Below are positions 33,761-41,696 of a stretch of 64,000 bases of DNA, in pieces; positions within the stretch are counted from its first letter, which is position 1; each line of letters begins with the position of its first letter. The DNA is from Microbacterium halophytorum (GTDB taxonomy: Bacteria; Actinomycetota; Actinomycetes; Actinomycetales; Microbacteriaceae): positions 457,592 to 521,591 of the forward strand of contig NZ_KZ672982.1 in NCBI RefSeq assembly GCF_002970975.1. Reading direction: 5' to 3'. The notes below the pieces were generated by a model. It searched no databases. It was given only the letters and a program-made list of their open reading frames with translations, and had not been told where the DNA came from. The position numbers and the translations under genes are program-made.

Positions 33761-35038
33761 TCACAGGCCGAGGAGGTCGGGCACGATCGTGGAGACGTGC
33801 GGGACGAAGACGAGGATGGCGAGCACGGCCAGCAGGGGGACGAGGAACGGAAGCACGGCTCGGAAGAGCTCCCCCATCGGACGTCTGGTCACGGAGCCGA
33901 TCACGAACAGCACGGCCCCGACGGGAGGGGTCAGAGTGCCGATCATCAGGCTGAGGATCGTGATCGTGCCCAGGTGGACCGGGTCGATGCCGTACTGCCC
34001 CGCGATGGGAAGCAGGATCGGGACCATCACGAGGATCGCTGGCGGCGGCTCGAGGAAGAGCCCCAGCCCGATCAGCAGGACGACCACGAGCAGAAGGAAG
34101 ACGACGGGGCTATCCGTGGCGTACGTGAGCCAGTCCGTCAGCGTGCGCGACACCTGCTCGCGCGCGAGCACCTGCCCGAGGAGGTTCGACGCGGCGAGGA
34201 TCAGCAGGATACCGGCAGAGGTGATCACCGTGTCCTTGGTCGCCTTCCAGAACGCGTCCCACGTCAGCGTGCGGTAGCAGGCGCCGAGGACGAGCGTGAC
34301 GATCGCCGCGACGCCCGCGCTCTCGGTCGGGGTGAACAGACCGCTGAAGATGCCGCCGAGCACGATGATCGGAAGCAGCGCGGGACCGAGCACCCGGACG
34401 GTCGCCTTCGCGAAGATCCGTCCGTCGAACTCCGCTCCTCCGGCGATCTCGCGGTGGAAGAACGCCCACACTCCGATGTACGCCGCAAGACCCACGACGA
34501 TCAACAGGGCTGGCAACACCGAGCCCGCGAACAGGGCACCGGTCGAGATCGATGCCGTTGCGGCGAAGAGCACGGCGGGGATCGACGGCGGCATGACCGA
34601 GCTGATCAGCGAACCGGCCGCCGTCAGACCGGCCGAGAAGCCGTACGGATAGCCGGACTTCAGCATCTGCGGTATCTGCACTTTGCTGACCGATGCGGCA
34701 TCCGCGAAGGCCGTTCCGCTGATCCAACTGAATCCGAGCGACGTGCCGAGGTTGACGTACGCGAGATTTCCCGGCAGCCGGGGAAGCAGCGCGCGAGCGA
34801 AGTCGTACAGGCGCGTCGCGATGCCGAGACCGTTCGCGAGCGTCCCCATGAAGATGAACAGGGGCACCGCGAGCAGCGGGAAGCTGTTCACTCCGTTGAA
34901 CATGTACGTCGCCGCGTAGCCCACCGAGAGGCCGTGGCTGGTGAAGTACAGCAGGCTCGGCAGGATCATCGCGAACGCGACGGGAACGCGCAGCAACAGG
35001 AGACCGACGACGAGCAGGACGTAGAGCCAGAGATCCAT
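33761..35038 (-). CDS. dctM: TRAP transporter large permease
   Basis: A 425-residue DctM protein with about twelve transmembrane helices that forms the sodium- or proton-coupled transport channel. Visible family features: PLFIFMGTLANGLGIATRLYDF, the re-entrant GTAFADAASVSKVQIPQM, the GSLISSVMPPSIPAVLFA block and MIGTLTPPVGAVLFV. It starts six bases after the dctQ stop and ends 26 bp before the aroQ-like start, so dctQ-dctM-aroQ reads as one operon. Confidence 0.94.
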   Translation of the reverse strand: MDLWLYVLLVVGLLLLRVPVAFAMILPSLLYFTSHGLSVGYAATYMFNGVNSFPLLAVPLFIFMGTLANGLGIATRLYDFARALLPRLPGNLAYVNLGTSLGFSWISGTAFADAASVSKVQIPQMLKSGYPYGFSAGLTAAGSLISSVMPPSIPAVLFAATASISTGALFAGSVLPALLIVVGLAAYIGVWAFFHREIAGGAEFDGRIFAKATVRVLGPALLPIIVLGGIFSGLFTPTESAGVAAIVTLVLGACYRTLTWDAFWKATKDTVITSAGILLILAASNLLGQVLAREQVSRTLTDWLTYATDSPVVFLLLVVVLLIGLGLFLEPPPAILVMVPILLPIAGQYGIDPVHLGTITILSLMIGTLTPPVGAVLFVIGSVTRRPMGELFRAVLPFLVPLLAVLAILVFVPHVSTIVPDLLGL

Positions 35039-35044
35039 CGGCGA

Positions 35045-35623
35045 TCACATCCCGTCGACGTCGAGGCGCCGCTCGGGGCGGTCCGAGAAGCGGATCTTCA
35101 GCACGGAGTGGAGCGCCCCGGATAGGGAACCGATCAGCGCGAACACGTAGACGAGACCGACCGGGACGCCGATCGCTGCGCTCGCCCTGCCCATCTCCGC
35201 GCCGATCTTCTCCCAGGACTCGAACGCCAACCACGCGCAGCTGACGAGCACCACTGCGGAGGAGAACACCCGGAGGGCGACGAACAGCCTGCCGCCCTCG
35301 AGCAGCCGGTCGAAGATCTCGATCGTCACGTGGCCGCTGCGGCCGACCAGGTACCCGATCATGACGAAGGTCATCGTCACCATCGACAGCAGCGCGAGCT
35401 CCCCCGCACCGATCCAGCTGATCGCCGGGATGTAGCGGCCGAGGACCTGGTAGATGACGCCGACGAGGATGCCGATGAAGCACACGGCACCGACGACGAT
35501 CTCGAGCCTCGACAGCAGCCGCAGCGGCAGCGGGTCCTCGGGCACGCCCGCGTTCCGGTCGGGCACGGAGAAGACCGTTTCCGTGCGGCCGAAGATGGAC
35601 TCGTCCCTCTTCCGTCGTCCCAT
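35045..35623 (-). CDS. dctQ: TRAP transporter small permease
   Basis: 192 residues with four transmembrane helices (for example LEIVVGAVCFIGILVGVIYQ and ALLSMVTMTFVMIGYLVG) and the DctQ motif VGRSGHVTIEIFDRLL. It pairs with DctM. The N-terminal 40 residues are hydrophilic and cytoplasmic. Start 35623 is chosen because GGGAGG lies seven bases before it; Met codons further upstream (35659, 35704) lack such a site and approach the operator. Confidence 0.9.
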   Translation of the reverse strand: MGRRKRDESIFGRTETVFSVPDRNAGVPEDPLPLRLLSRLEIVVGAVCFIGILVGVIYQVLGRYIPAISWIGAGELALLSMVTMTFVMIGYLVGRSGHVTIEIFDRLLEGGRLFVALRVFSSAVVLVSCAWLAFESWEKIGAEMGRASAAIGVPVGLVYVFALIGSLSGALHSVLKIRFSDRPERRLDVDGM

Positions 35624-35690
35624 GATCGACCTCCCTGTCGACGCGGCGTCCTGCCGCATTGCCACTCTCTCGGTGCTGGCCACGGGCTCA

Positions 35691-35713
35691 AAGCGACGTC
35701 TCACCGAATGGAA
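35691..35713 (-). promoter_or_regulatory. Island operator copy upstream of dctQ
   Basis: The minus strand carries TCCATTCGGTGAGACGTCGC within this stretch, 68-90 bp before the dctQ ATG. It is nearly identical to the site before dctP. Confidence 0.6.
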
Positions 35714-35720
35714 CCCCGCG

Positions 35721-35767
35721 GGCGCACAGGCGCCGCGCCCCGTGGCGGGACGCGGCGCCTGTGCGCC
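35721..35767 (-). terminator. Terminator after PQQ-dehydrogenase gene
   Basis: A perfect 17-bp stem (35721-35737 with 35751-35767) with a 13-base loop lies just downstream of the PQQ enzyme stop and upstream of the dctQ operator. It separates the two leftward units. Confidence 0.75.
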
Positions 35768-35777
35768 ATTGAGCGGG

Positions 35778-38456
35778 CTACTTCTCGATAGCGACGTCCG
35801 CGCTCGAGGCGATGCGCTTCAGCCCGTCGCCTGTCACGACGTTCGCTTCGACGGTCAGCAGCGCAGTGCCCTCCGGCACGTTGTTGTCGAGGTCGGCCTT
35901 GTCGAAGGTCAGGATGATCCGGTTCCCGTTCGCCTTCGCGCCCGTGGGTTCGATCGGCGCGAGCCCGAGCGGTGTGAGCAGCTGAGCGCCGCCGTCGAAC
36001 TCGTACCCCGCCGGCAGATCCAGGTGGGCGCGAACGGAGCCGCGCACGTCGTTGAACGTGTCGCCGCTGAACGATAGCGCGCCGGGCCGGAACGAGAGCG
36101 CTCCTTCCACCGACTCGGTCTCTTCGAAGACGACCTCCACCTTCCCCGTCGGTCGCGGGTCGGTGCAGTCATTGAAGAAGTACTCCCCCGGCCGCGTGAA
36201 CGTGTGCTCGTAGCTCTCGCCCGGTGCGAGCTCCGCATTGAACTCACCCTCGAAGAACTGCGTCGCGCAATGGACGCGCTCGTTCGGATGCTCGGGGAAC
36301 GTCTCCTCGCCCGGGTTGAGGAACGTCACGGTGTCGCCGACCGAGACGCGCAGGTGGGTCGGCTGCATCGCCGTCTGGCTGACGCTGTCCGCGGCCTCAG
36401 CCGTGTCGGACGTGCGGTCCTCACGGGCCAGCAGCACCGTGTGCTCCACGTCGTCGCCGTCCACAGCTCCGCCCCCCTGCACCGGTCTCCGGATCTGGAG
36501 CGGCGCCGTGATCGGTCCCTCCTGGCTGCCGGAAGTCGTGGCGTAGTCGCCGTCGAGCTTGAACGCCCACATCGAGTCGCCGGCCGTGATCGACCTGCCG
36601 TAGGGATTGGTGGTTCCGGCCGCGAACACCGCCAGGTACTGCTCCCCGTCGATCGTGTAGGTCACGGGAGGGGAGCCGATCGCGCTGCCTGTCTGGAACT
36701 CCCACAGCACCTCGCCGCTGTCATCGTCCATCGCCAGGAGGCGCCCGTCGGCCTGCCCGACGAAGACCAGCCCTCCGGCGGTGACGAGCGGGCCCTGTCC
36801 GTGCGACATATCCGTGCCGAGATGGTTGCGCCAGGCGACCTTGCCGTTGGTCGGATCGTACGCGAGGATCCCGCCGGTCTGGTACTGCCCGATCGCGCGC
36901 TGGCCGTTCATGCGTGCGTCCCGCCAGTGAGCCACCGGGTTGGTGCCGTACGGGAAGTAGACGAGGCCCGTGCGGTGGCTGTATGCCTGAGCAGACCAGT
37001 CGGCGCCGCCGTTCGGGCTCGTCGTCGACAGGATGGGCTGATCCCAGTGCGGGTCATAGAGGCACCCCTCACGGTGGTCGCCGGCACCGTCCGGGTACGT
37101 CAGATGCTCTTCGTCGGCCGCGACGTAGCTGTCGGGGTTGAAGACGAGATCGCCGTCGTCGTCCGGTTGGTAGCCGTTGTAGTTCGGCACGCCGCGATAC
37201 GGGTCACCTGGCACGTTCTCCGGGTCGAGCTTCTGCCAGACGATGCACTCGGGCAGCAGCTGAGCCTCTGGGATCGGCTGCGTCGGGGAACTGTGCTGGC
37301 GGTCGTCCGTGATCATCGGTGCGTCTTCAACGGGTCTGACCGGCTCGCCCGTGGCCCGGTCGAGCACGAACTGGTGGCCCGACTTCGCGCCGTAGAACAG
37401 TACGCGGCGCTCCTCCCCGCCGATCTCGAGGTCGGCGAAGGTCGGCGAGTGGACGTTGTCCATGTCCCACACGTCGTGGTGGATCGACTGGTAGTGCCAG
37501 CGATGCTCCCCCGACTCCGCGTCCAGCGCGACGATCGTCGACGAGAAGAGGTTGTCACCGGGGCGGCCGGAGCCGTCCTGCGACGAAGCGCAGCTGCGCG
37601 GGTTGCCGAACGTCGCGTAGTACAGGCCGAGCTCCGGGTCGACGGATCCGCTGATCCAGCTCGTCGCGCCACCCGTCTCGGCGCAGTCCGCCTCGCCTTC
37701 CTCCGGTGCGGGCCCCCAGGTCTCGGAAGCGTCGAACGTCGAGCCATCGGGGTTCGTGAACACCTCGCCACGCGTCGGACTGCCGAAGAAGTGCCACAGA
37801 CGACTGCCGTCCGCCGCATCGAGCGCGACGACAGCGCCGCGGTCGCCATCGGCGGCGTGCACATACACGATGCCGTCCGAGTACACGGTCGCCGCTTTGG
37901 CGACGCGGCCGATGTCCTCGCCGTTGTCGCCGACGGGCTGAACCGACCAAACCTCCTCGCCCGTGTCCTGGTCGAGCGCGACGACATGGTTCCCGCCGGC
38001 GAGGGTGTAGATGCGGCCATCGCCGCCGGATACTCCTCGCCGCGTGGACGACATGCCGATGTCGTGGTTCTCCCATTTCCATTCGGCCTCGCCCGTCGCG
38101 CCGTCGATGGCGATCACGCCGCCGGAAGGCGTGTCGAGGTAGATCACCCCGTCGACGACGATCGGCGCCGTCTGCTGACCGGTGTCATCTGACGCCGGCA
38201 AGACCGCCGAGACGTGCGTCCGCCATACCGGAGCGAGTCGATCCAGCGTGTTCTGATCGATGTCGTCGAGCGCCGAATAGCGCTGACTTCCGAGGTTCCC
38301 ACCGATCGTGGGCATGTCGGCTTCCGTAGCCTCGGTCGCGCCGAGCGGCCCGCCGACGTGGCCGCCGCCGTACGCGGGCGCGACGATCCCTCCCGACAGG
38401 ATGACGGCCGCGCCGAGCGCGAGTGCGGCACCGCGTACTGGTGGTCTGATCTTCAT
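35778..38456 (-). CDS. Secreted PQQ-dependent dehydrogenase fused to a cupredoxin domain
   Basis: 892 residues. A signal peptide (about 1-30, no lipobox) leads to an eight-bladed quinoprotein propeller (45-640) with QQTAPIVVDGVIYLDTPSGG, HYQSIHHDVWDMDNVHSP (catalytic Asp of the WDxD motif near residue 333) and AKSGHQFVLDRATGEPVRPV. A plastocyanin-like domain follows (695-776: HLRVSVGDTVTFLNPG, GEYFFNDCTDPRPTGKVEV), then an Ig-like tail. The type 1 copper set is incomplete: Cys764 is present but the usual His and Met after it are Asp/Pro and Thr. The HHDxWDMD form resembles membrane glucose and quinate dehydrogenases. Substrate unknown; no PQQ synthesis genes lie here. Confidence 0.85.
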   Translation of the reverse strand: MKIRPPVRGAALALGAAVILSGGIVAPAYGGGHVGGPLGATEATEADMPTIGGNLGSQRYSALDDIDQNTLDRLAPVWRTHVSAVLPASDDTGQQTAPIVVDGVIYLDTPSGGVIAIDGATGEAEWKWENHDIGMSSTRRGVSGGDGRIYTLAGGNHVVALDQDTGEEVWSVQPVGDNGEDIGRVAKAATVYSDGIVYVHAADGDRGAVVALDAADGSRLWHFFGSPTRGEVFTNPDGSTFDASETWGPAPEEGEADCAETGGATSWISGSVDPELGLYYATFGNPRSCASSQDGSGRPGDNLFSSTIVALDAESGEHRWHYQSIHHDVWDMDNVHSPTFADLEIGGEERRVLFYGAKSGHQFVLDRATGEPVRPVEDAPMITDDRQHSSPTQPIPEAQLLPECIVWQKLDPENVPGDPYRGVPNYNGYQPDDDGDLVFNPDSYVAADEEHLTYPDGAGDHREGCLYDPHWDQPILSTTSPNGGADWSAQAYSHRTGLVYFPYGTNPVAHWRDARMNGQRAIGQYQTGGILAYDPTNGKVAWRNHLGTDMSHGQGPLVTAGGLVFVGQADGRLLAMDDDSGEVLWEFQTGSAIGSPPVTYTIDGEQYLAVFAAGTTNPYGRSITAGDSMWAFKLDGDYATTSGSQEGPITAPLQIRRPVQGGGAVDGDDVEHTVLLAREDRTSDTAEAADSVSQTAMQPTHLRVSVGDTVTFLNPGEETFPEHPNERVHCATQFFEGEFNAELAPGESYEHTFTRPGEYFFNDCTDPRPTGKVEVVFEETESVEGALSFRPGALSFSGDTFNDVRGSVRAHLDLPAGYEFDGGAQLLTPLGLAPIEPTGAKANGNRIILTFDKADLDNNVPEGTALLTVEANVVTGDGLKRIASSADVAIEK

Positions 38457-38534
38457 CGTAGAGCTCCCTGATCCTCGTCGATCTGATGACGATTCGGAAG
38501 CTATCGGCCGCTCGCGCACACGGCCATGCCTGAT

Positions 38535-38548
38535 CCATCTGGTGAGAC
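38535..38548 (+). promoter_or_regulatory. Island operator copy upstream of PQQ-dehydrogenase
   Basis: TCCATCTGGTGAGA matches the island consensus TCCATYYGRTGAGA, here on the plus strand, opposite to the gene it precedes. It is 79-92 bp from the ATG at 38456 and only 18 bp from the island's right-hand repeat. Confidence 0.5.
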
Positions 38549-38566
38549 GCCACCGCGCAGCGCTGC

Positions 38567-38711
38567 GATCCCGCTCAGCCCCGGCCTGCGCCGAGCCGGA
38601 GACGAGGGGGACCCCGTCGTGGCCGCGGCCCCCGAGGACCCGGCGCGCGCCATCACGGAGCTGGCGGCGGCCGTCGCGGCCTCCCGGCCCCGCCCCTTCT
38701 CGCCGCGCTGA
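38567..38711 (+). pseudogene. Truncated duplicate of the mrp 3' end
   Basis: Encodes IPLSPGLRRAGDEGDPVV, then the APEDPARAITELAAAVAA stretch and the same terminal FSPR-stop as mrp, but has no P-loop, promoter or ribosome site. It is in frame with a short open stretch from an ATG at 38526, which I regard as chance. It lacks one and six codons relative to the intact copy, so the copies have diverged or come from different strains. It marks the right end of the island. Confidence 0.88.
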
Positions 38712-38718
38712 CGCCGCC
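38567..38718. repeat. Direct repeat R: mrp 3' end bordering the island
   Basis: Right-hand partner of the repeat at 29321-29493. It begins at the same GATCCCGCTCAGCC and ends at the same CGCGCTGACGCCGCC seven bases past the stop codon. Confidence 0.9.
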
Positions 38719-38860
38719 GCCCGCGGCCGGAGGCACGGTTCGGAGCGTAGGAGGATTCCTCGAAGATAGGCCTGAACCGAGCGGATCTGCCTACGCTCGG
38801 CGATTTCTCCTACACTCGGCGCGGATCCGGGCGCGCGGCACGCGATCGGCGCGTCACGGC
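38719..38860. other. Non-coding stretch between island end and tatB
   Basis: No gene seen. It contains a direct repeat CCTACRCTCGGCG (38790-38802 and 38809-38821, 19-bp period) and an inverted partner, GAGCGTAGG at 38743-38751. Possible protein-binding sites or a remnant of the island border. Confidence 0.5.
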
Positions 38861-39244
38861 TCAGGTCGCTTCGTCGTCGTACGGCGGCGGTGCGTCCGTC
38901 GTGAACGTGCGGCGCGGGGCCTGCTGAGGCTGCGGACCGCCGGCGGACTGCGGCTTCGCGGCCGCGGCGCCGACGCGCTCCGGCGCCGGATCGTCGAGGA
39001 GTGCCTCGCGCACGATGCGGCGGGGGTCGTACTGACGCGGATCGAGCTTGCGCCAGTCCACGTCGTCGAAGTCGTCGCCCATCTCGCTCTTGACGCGTTC
39101 CTGAGCGCCGCGAACGTAGTCGCGCGCGCCCCTCACGAACGCACCGAGCTTCTCTGCGTAGTACGGCAGCTTCTCCGGGCCGAGCACCAGAACGGCGATG
39201 ACGCCGATCAGGAGGAGCTTGTCCCATGTCATGCCGAGTTCCAC
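38861..39244 (-). CDS. tatB: Sec-independent protein translocase subunit TatB
   Basis: 127 residues: a short N-terminal transmembrane helix (KLLLIGVIAVLVLG), the invariant Pro-Glu hinge in GPEKLPYYAEKLG, an amphipathic helix (VRGARDYVRGAQERVKS) and a disordered tail. It works with TatA and TatC to export folded proteins; those genes are not in the window. The GTG start gives MELGMTWDKLL and has TAATGT six bases upstream; the ATG four codons later is possible. Confidence 0.9.
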   Translation of the reverse strand: MELGMTWDKLLLIGVIAVLVLGPEKLPYYAEKLGAFVRGARDYVRGAQERVKSEMGDDFDDVDWRKLDPRQYDPRRIVREALLDDPAPERVGAAAAKPQSAGGPQPQQAPRRTFTTDAPPPYDDEAT

Positions 39245-39250
39245 GCGTCC

Positions 39251-39256
39251 ACATTA
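39251..39256 (-). promoter_or_regulatory. -10 element of leaderless tatB
   Basis: TAATGT on the minus strand, six bases before the GTG at 39244. Confidence 0.45.
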
Positions 39257-39313
39257 CCCGCGCCGCCGCGCGGGTCGTGCCGCGCGGGAACGGGCGCGCC
39301 GCGGGCGACGACG

Positions 39314-39319
39314 TAGGCT
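39314..39319 (+). promoter_or_regulatory. -10 element of O-methyltransferase gene
   Basis: TAGGCT seven bases before the ATG at 39327. GGGGAG overlaps the spacer but is too close to the start to act as a normal ribosome site. Confidence 0.45.
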
Positions 39320-39326
39320 GGGGAGC

Positions 39327-39962
39327 ATGAGCGAGCAGGCAGCGGTGGCGCGATTCGTGCGCGAGAACGTCGTCGAACCCGACCACATCGCTCGGGCGCG
39401 GCAGCACGCGCGCGAGCTCGGCGCCAACCCCGTGAGCACGGTGGTGGGCGCCCAGCTCGCCTTCGTCACCGCGTCGGCCGCCTCGAAGTCGATCATCGAG
39501 ATCGGCACGGGCGCCGGCGTCTCGGGCCTGTGGCTGCTGCACGGGGCGCCGGGCGCGACGCTCACCACGATCGACAACGAGCCGGAGCACCTGGGCGCGG
39601 CGCGCGAGGCCTTCCAGGCCGCTCGCGTGCCCTCGGCCAGGGTGCGCTGGATCACCGGCCGCTCCGGCGATGTCCTGCCCCGGATGAACGAGGCCGCCTA
39701 CGACATCGTCCTCGTCGACGGCGGATCCGAGAACATGCTCGCCGACGTCGAGCACGGGCTGCGCCTGGCGCGGCCGGGCGGCGTCGTGCTCGTGCCCCGC
39801 GTACTCGCGGGCGGGCGCGTCGCCGACCCCGTCGCCCGCGACGAGCTCACCGCGAGCTGCCGCACGCTGCTGTCCGAGACGCGGGAGGCGCCCGGCGTGG
39901 TCGCATCGCTCTTCCCTGCGGGCGAGGGCCTCCTCCAGCTCGCAACGGTTCCGACGGCCTGA
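39327..39962 (+). CDS. SAM-dependent O-methyltransferase
   Basis: A 211-residue class I methyltransferase, ortholog-like to Rv1220c beside the tatB region. SAM motif I is IIEIGTGAGVSGLWLL, motif II holds TTIDNEPEHLGAA, and the catalytic or metal Asp lies in YDIVLVDGGSEN, typical of the catechol/caffeoyl-CoA O-methyltransferase family. Acceptor unknown. It diverges from tatB, with 82 bp of shared promoter space. Confidence 0.88.
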   Translation: MSEQAAVARFVRENVVEPDHIARARQHARELGANPVSTVVGAQLAFVTASAASKSIIEIGTGAGVSGLWLLHGAPGATLTTIDNEPEHLGAAREAFQAARVPSARVRWITGRSGDVLPRMNEAAYDIVLVDGGSENMLADVEHGLRLARPGGVVLVPRVLAGGRVADPVARDELTASCRTLLSETREAPGVVASLFPAGEGLLQLATVPTA

Positions 39963-40070
39963 CGCCGCCCCACGAGGGACGATCCTCGCACTGGGGCAGG
40001 ACCGGATCGATTCTGCCCCGCGTCGGTGACGATGCCGGTGCTCGGTGCCGCGCCCGCGCTCCGCATACGA

Positions 40071-40104
40071 CGGAAGGCCCCCTGGAGAACCAGGGGGCCT
40101 TCCG
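40071..40104 (-). terminator. Terminator after DUF3117 gene
   Basis: A perfect 15-bp stem (40071-40085 with 40090-40104) closed by the tetraloop AGAA. It sits 14 bp after the DUF3117 stop on the minus strand and can also serve the convergent methyltransferase. Confidence 0.8.
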
Positions 40105-40117
40105 TGAGGCACGCGGC

Positions 40118-40300
40118 TCAGGCCGCGGCGGCGTCCTCGACGACGCCGGACAGGACGCTGTGCAGCTCCTTCGCCTCGTCGTCGTTCACCGACACGACCA
40201 GGCGACCGCCGCCTTCCAGCGGCACGCGCACGATGATGAGGCGCCCCTCCTTCACGGCCTCCATCGGTCCGTCGCCAGTCCTGGGCTTCATGGCTGCCAT
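40118..40300 (-). CDS. DUF3117 family small protein
   Basis: A 60-residue, strongly conserved actinobacterial protein (compare Rv1211): MAAMKPRTGDGPMEAVKEGR, then RLIIVRVPLEGGGRLVV. Predicted as a compact beta-rich protein. Function unknown. GAAAGGGAG lies about nine bases before the ATG. Monocistronic, with a strong terminator. Confidence 0.93.
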   Translation of the reverse strand: MAAMKPRTGDGPMEAVKEGRLIIVRVPLEGGGRLVVSVNDDEAKELHSVLSGVVEDAAAA

Positions 40301-40463
40301 AGCGGGCTCCCTTTCTAGATGTCTCGCCCCCAGTTTACCCGCGAGACCGACGAGCGCCGCGCGGACTCCCGGGGCGCGGCGCAACGCGCGGAAACTTCCG
40401 CAGGCCCGGCGCGCTGCGTGAGTCGCCTCTGCCGCGCCCGCCGGACGACGGCGACCGGGGCGG

Positions 40464-41696
40464 TCACGGCACCTGCCAGAACTCCTGGCCGTTTCCCCAC
40501 ATGAACCAGATCCACGCCCACTGCCCCGCGACACAGGCGGTGAGGAGGCCGCAGCGGATCCAGCGGCGGCCCCGTCGCGCAGGCACGGCCGCGGCCCCGG
40601 CCGCGACGGGCGCGAGCGGCGCGAGGAGGCGGAACACGCTGGACTGCGGGAAGAACACCAACAGGAGGTAGACGAGGTGACTCGCACCCCAGATCCTCAG
40701 CTCGGGCGCGACTCGCCGCACGGCCGGCAGCAGGAACAGGCCGGCGGCGGCCACGACCAGGGCGACGACGGACAACGGGGCGAGCCCCGGCGGCAGCCCC
40801 CACACGGCGAACCACACGTCGGCCGCCTCGAACCAGCCCTGCACCGGCACGAAGTGCTCGGTCCCGACCCACGACCGACGCCAGGCCAGCTCGGTGTCGA
40901 GATACGCGCCGGCGCGGCCCGTCACAGCGCCCGCGACCGCCTGCCACGCGAACCCGAGTGCCGCAGCGATCAGGCCGATGGTCACGATGTGCAGGATCTC
41001 GCGCGACGGGAGCGGGTCTTCGCGCCGCCGGAGCCAGCGCCGGATGCCGTAGATCGCGAGCATGAGGGCGAACGCCTGCAGCCCCGGCCGAGTGAACGCC
41101 ATCAGCGGCACGAGCAGGTAGAGCCACGCCCAGCGGCGCCGCAGCACGCACAGCAGCGCCGCGAACAGCTCGGCCAGGAACAGCGTCTCGGCGTATCCGA
41201 TGTGGAACAGTGCCGCCAGCGGCCCGAACGAGAAGAACGTCACGGCCCACATCGCCTGCCTGCGGCCCTGGTGCATCCGGATGAGGCTGAGCAGGAGCAG
41301 GCACGCCGCGTATCCGGCGGCGAGCGACACGATCGCGGCACCCGCGCCCCAGCTGCCGAAGGGCACGCCGACGGACTTCGCCAGGAACGGGAACACGGGC
41401 ATGAACGCCCACGGGTTCTGCGCGACGGCACCCTCTGGGTCGAGGGGCAGTTCATCCGGATACCCCTGTTCGGCGATCAGCCAGTACCACTGCGCGTCCC
41501 ATGCGAGCGCGATGTCGCGCAGGGGTGTGACCTCCCCCAGCTGCGCCCCGGCGGGCGCCGCCCGCGCCGCCTGCACGACGAGCGCGGCCGTGACGAAGCG
41601 CCCGACGGCGTAGATCGCACCGACCTGCGCCCACGCGGGAAACGCGGCCCAGACGCGCCGAACGGCCGCGAGAGCCGTCAGGATCCGCTGAGCCAC
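40464..41696 (-). CDS. PIG-V-like mannosyltransferase family membrane protein
   Basis: 410 residues with about ten transmembrane helices. It resembles the PIG-V/GT-C group of polyprenyl-phosphate-dependent glycosyltransferases: the extracytoplasmic loop after helix 1 has the acidic motif LAWDAQWYWLIAEQGYP, with Trp-Asp as the likely catalytic pair, followed by AFMPVFPFLAK. The precise acceptor (cell-envelope glycan or protein) is unknown. Its GTG start lies 19 bases inside the 3' end of dapE, so the two are co-transcribed. Confidence 0.78.
   Translation of the reverse strand: MAQRILTALAAVRRVWAAFPAWAQVGAIYAVGRFVTAALVVQAARAAPAGAQLGEVTPLRDIALAWDAQWYWLIAEQGYPDELPLDPEGAVAQNPWAFMPVFPFLAKSVGVPFGSWGAGAAIVSLAAGYAACLLLLSLIRMHQGRRQAMWAVTFFSFGPLAALFHIGYAETLFLAELFAALLCVLRRRWAWLYLLVPLMAFTRPGLQAFALMLAIYGIRRWLRRREDPLPSREILHIVTIGLIAAALGFAWQAVAGAVTGRAGAYLDTELAWRRSWVGTEHFVPVQGWFEAADVWFAVWGLPPGLAPLSVVALVVAAAGLFLLPAVRRVAPELRIWGASHLVYLLLVFFPQSSVFRLLAPLAPVAAGAAAVPARRGRRWIRCGLLTACVAGQWAWIWFMWGNGQEFWQVP

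Noticed and set aside
38526..38711. A 61-codon gene starting MPDPSGETPP
   Set aside because: Its body is the mrp 3' end and its start is fortuitous upstream sequence overlapping the PQQ-gene operator. Treated as a pseudogene fragment.
35778..40112. One continuous 1444-codon reading frame on the minus strand through tatB and the PQQ gene
   Set aside because: The first 550 codons are antisense to the methyltransferase and out of frame with tatB. A signal peptide, ribosome site and family similarity begin only at 38456.
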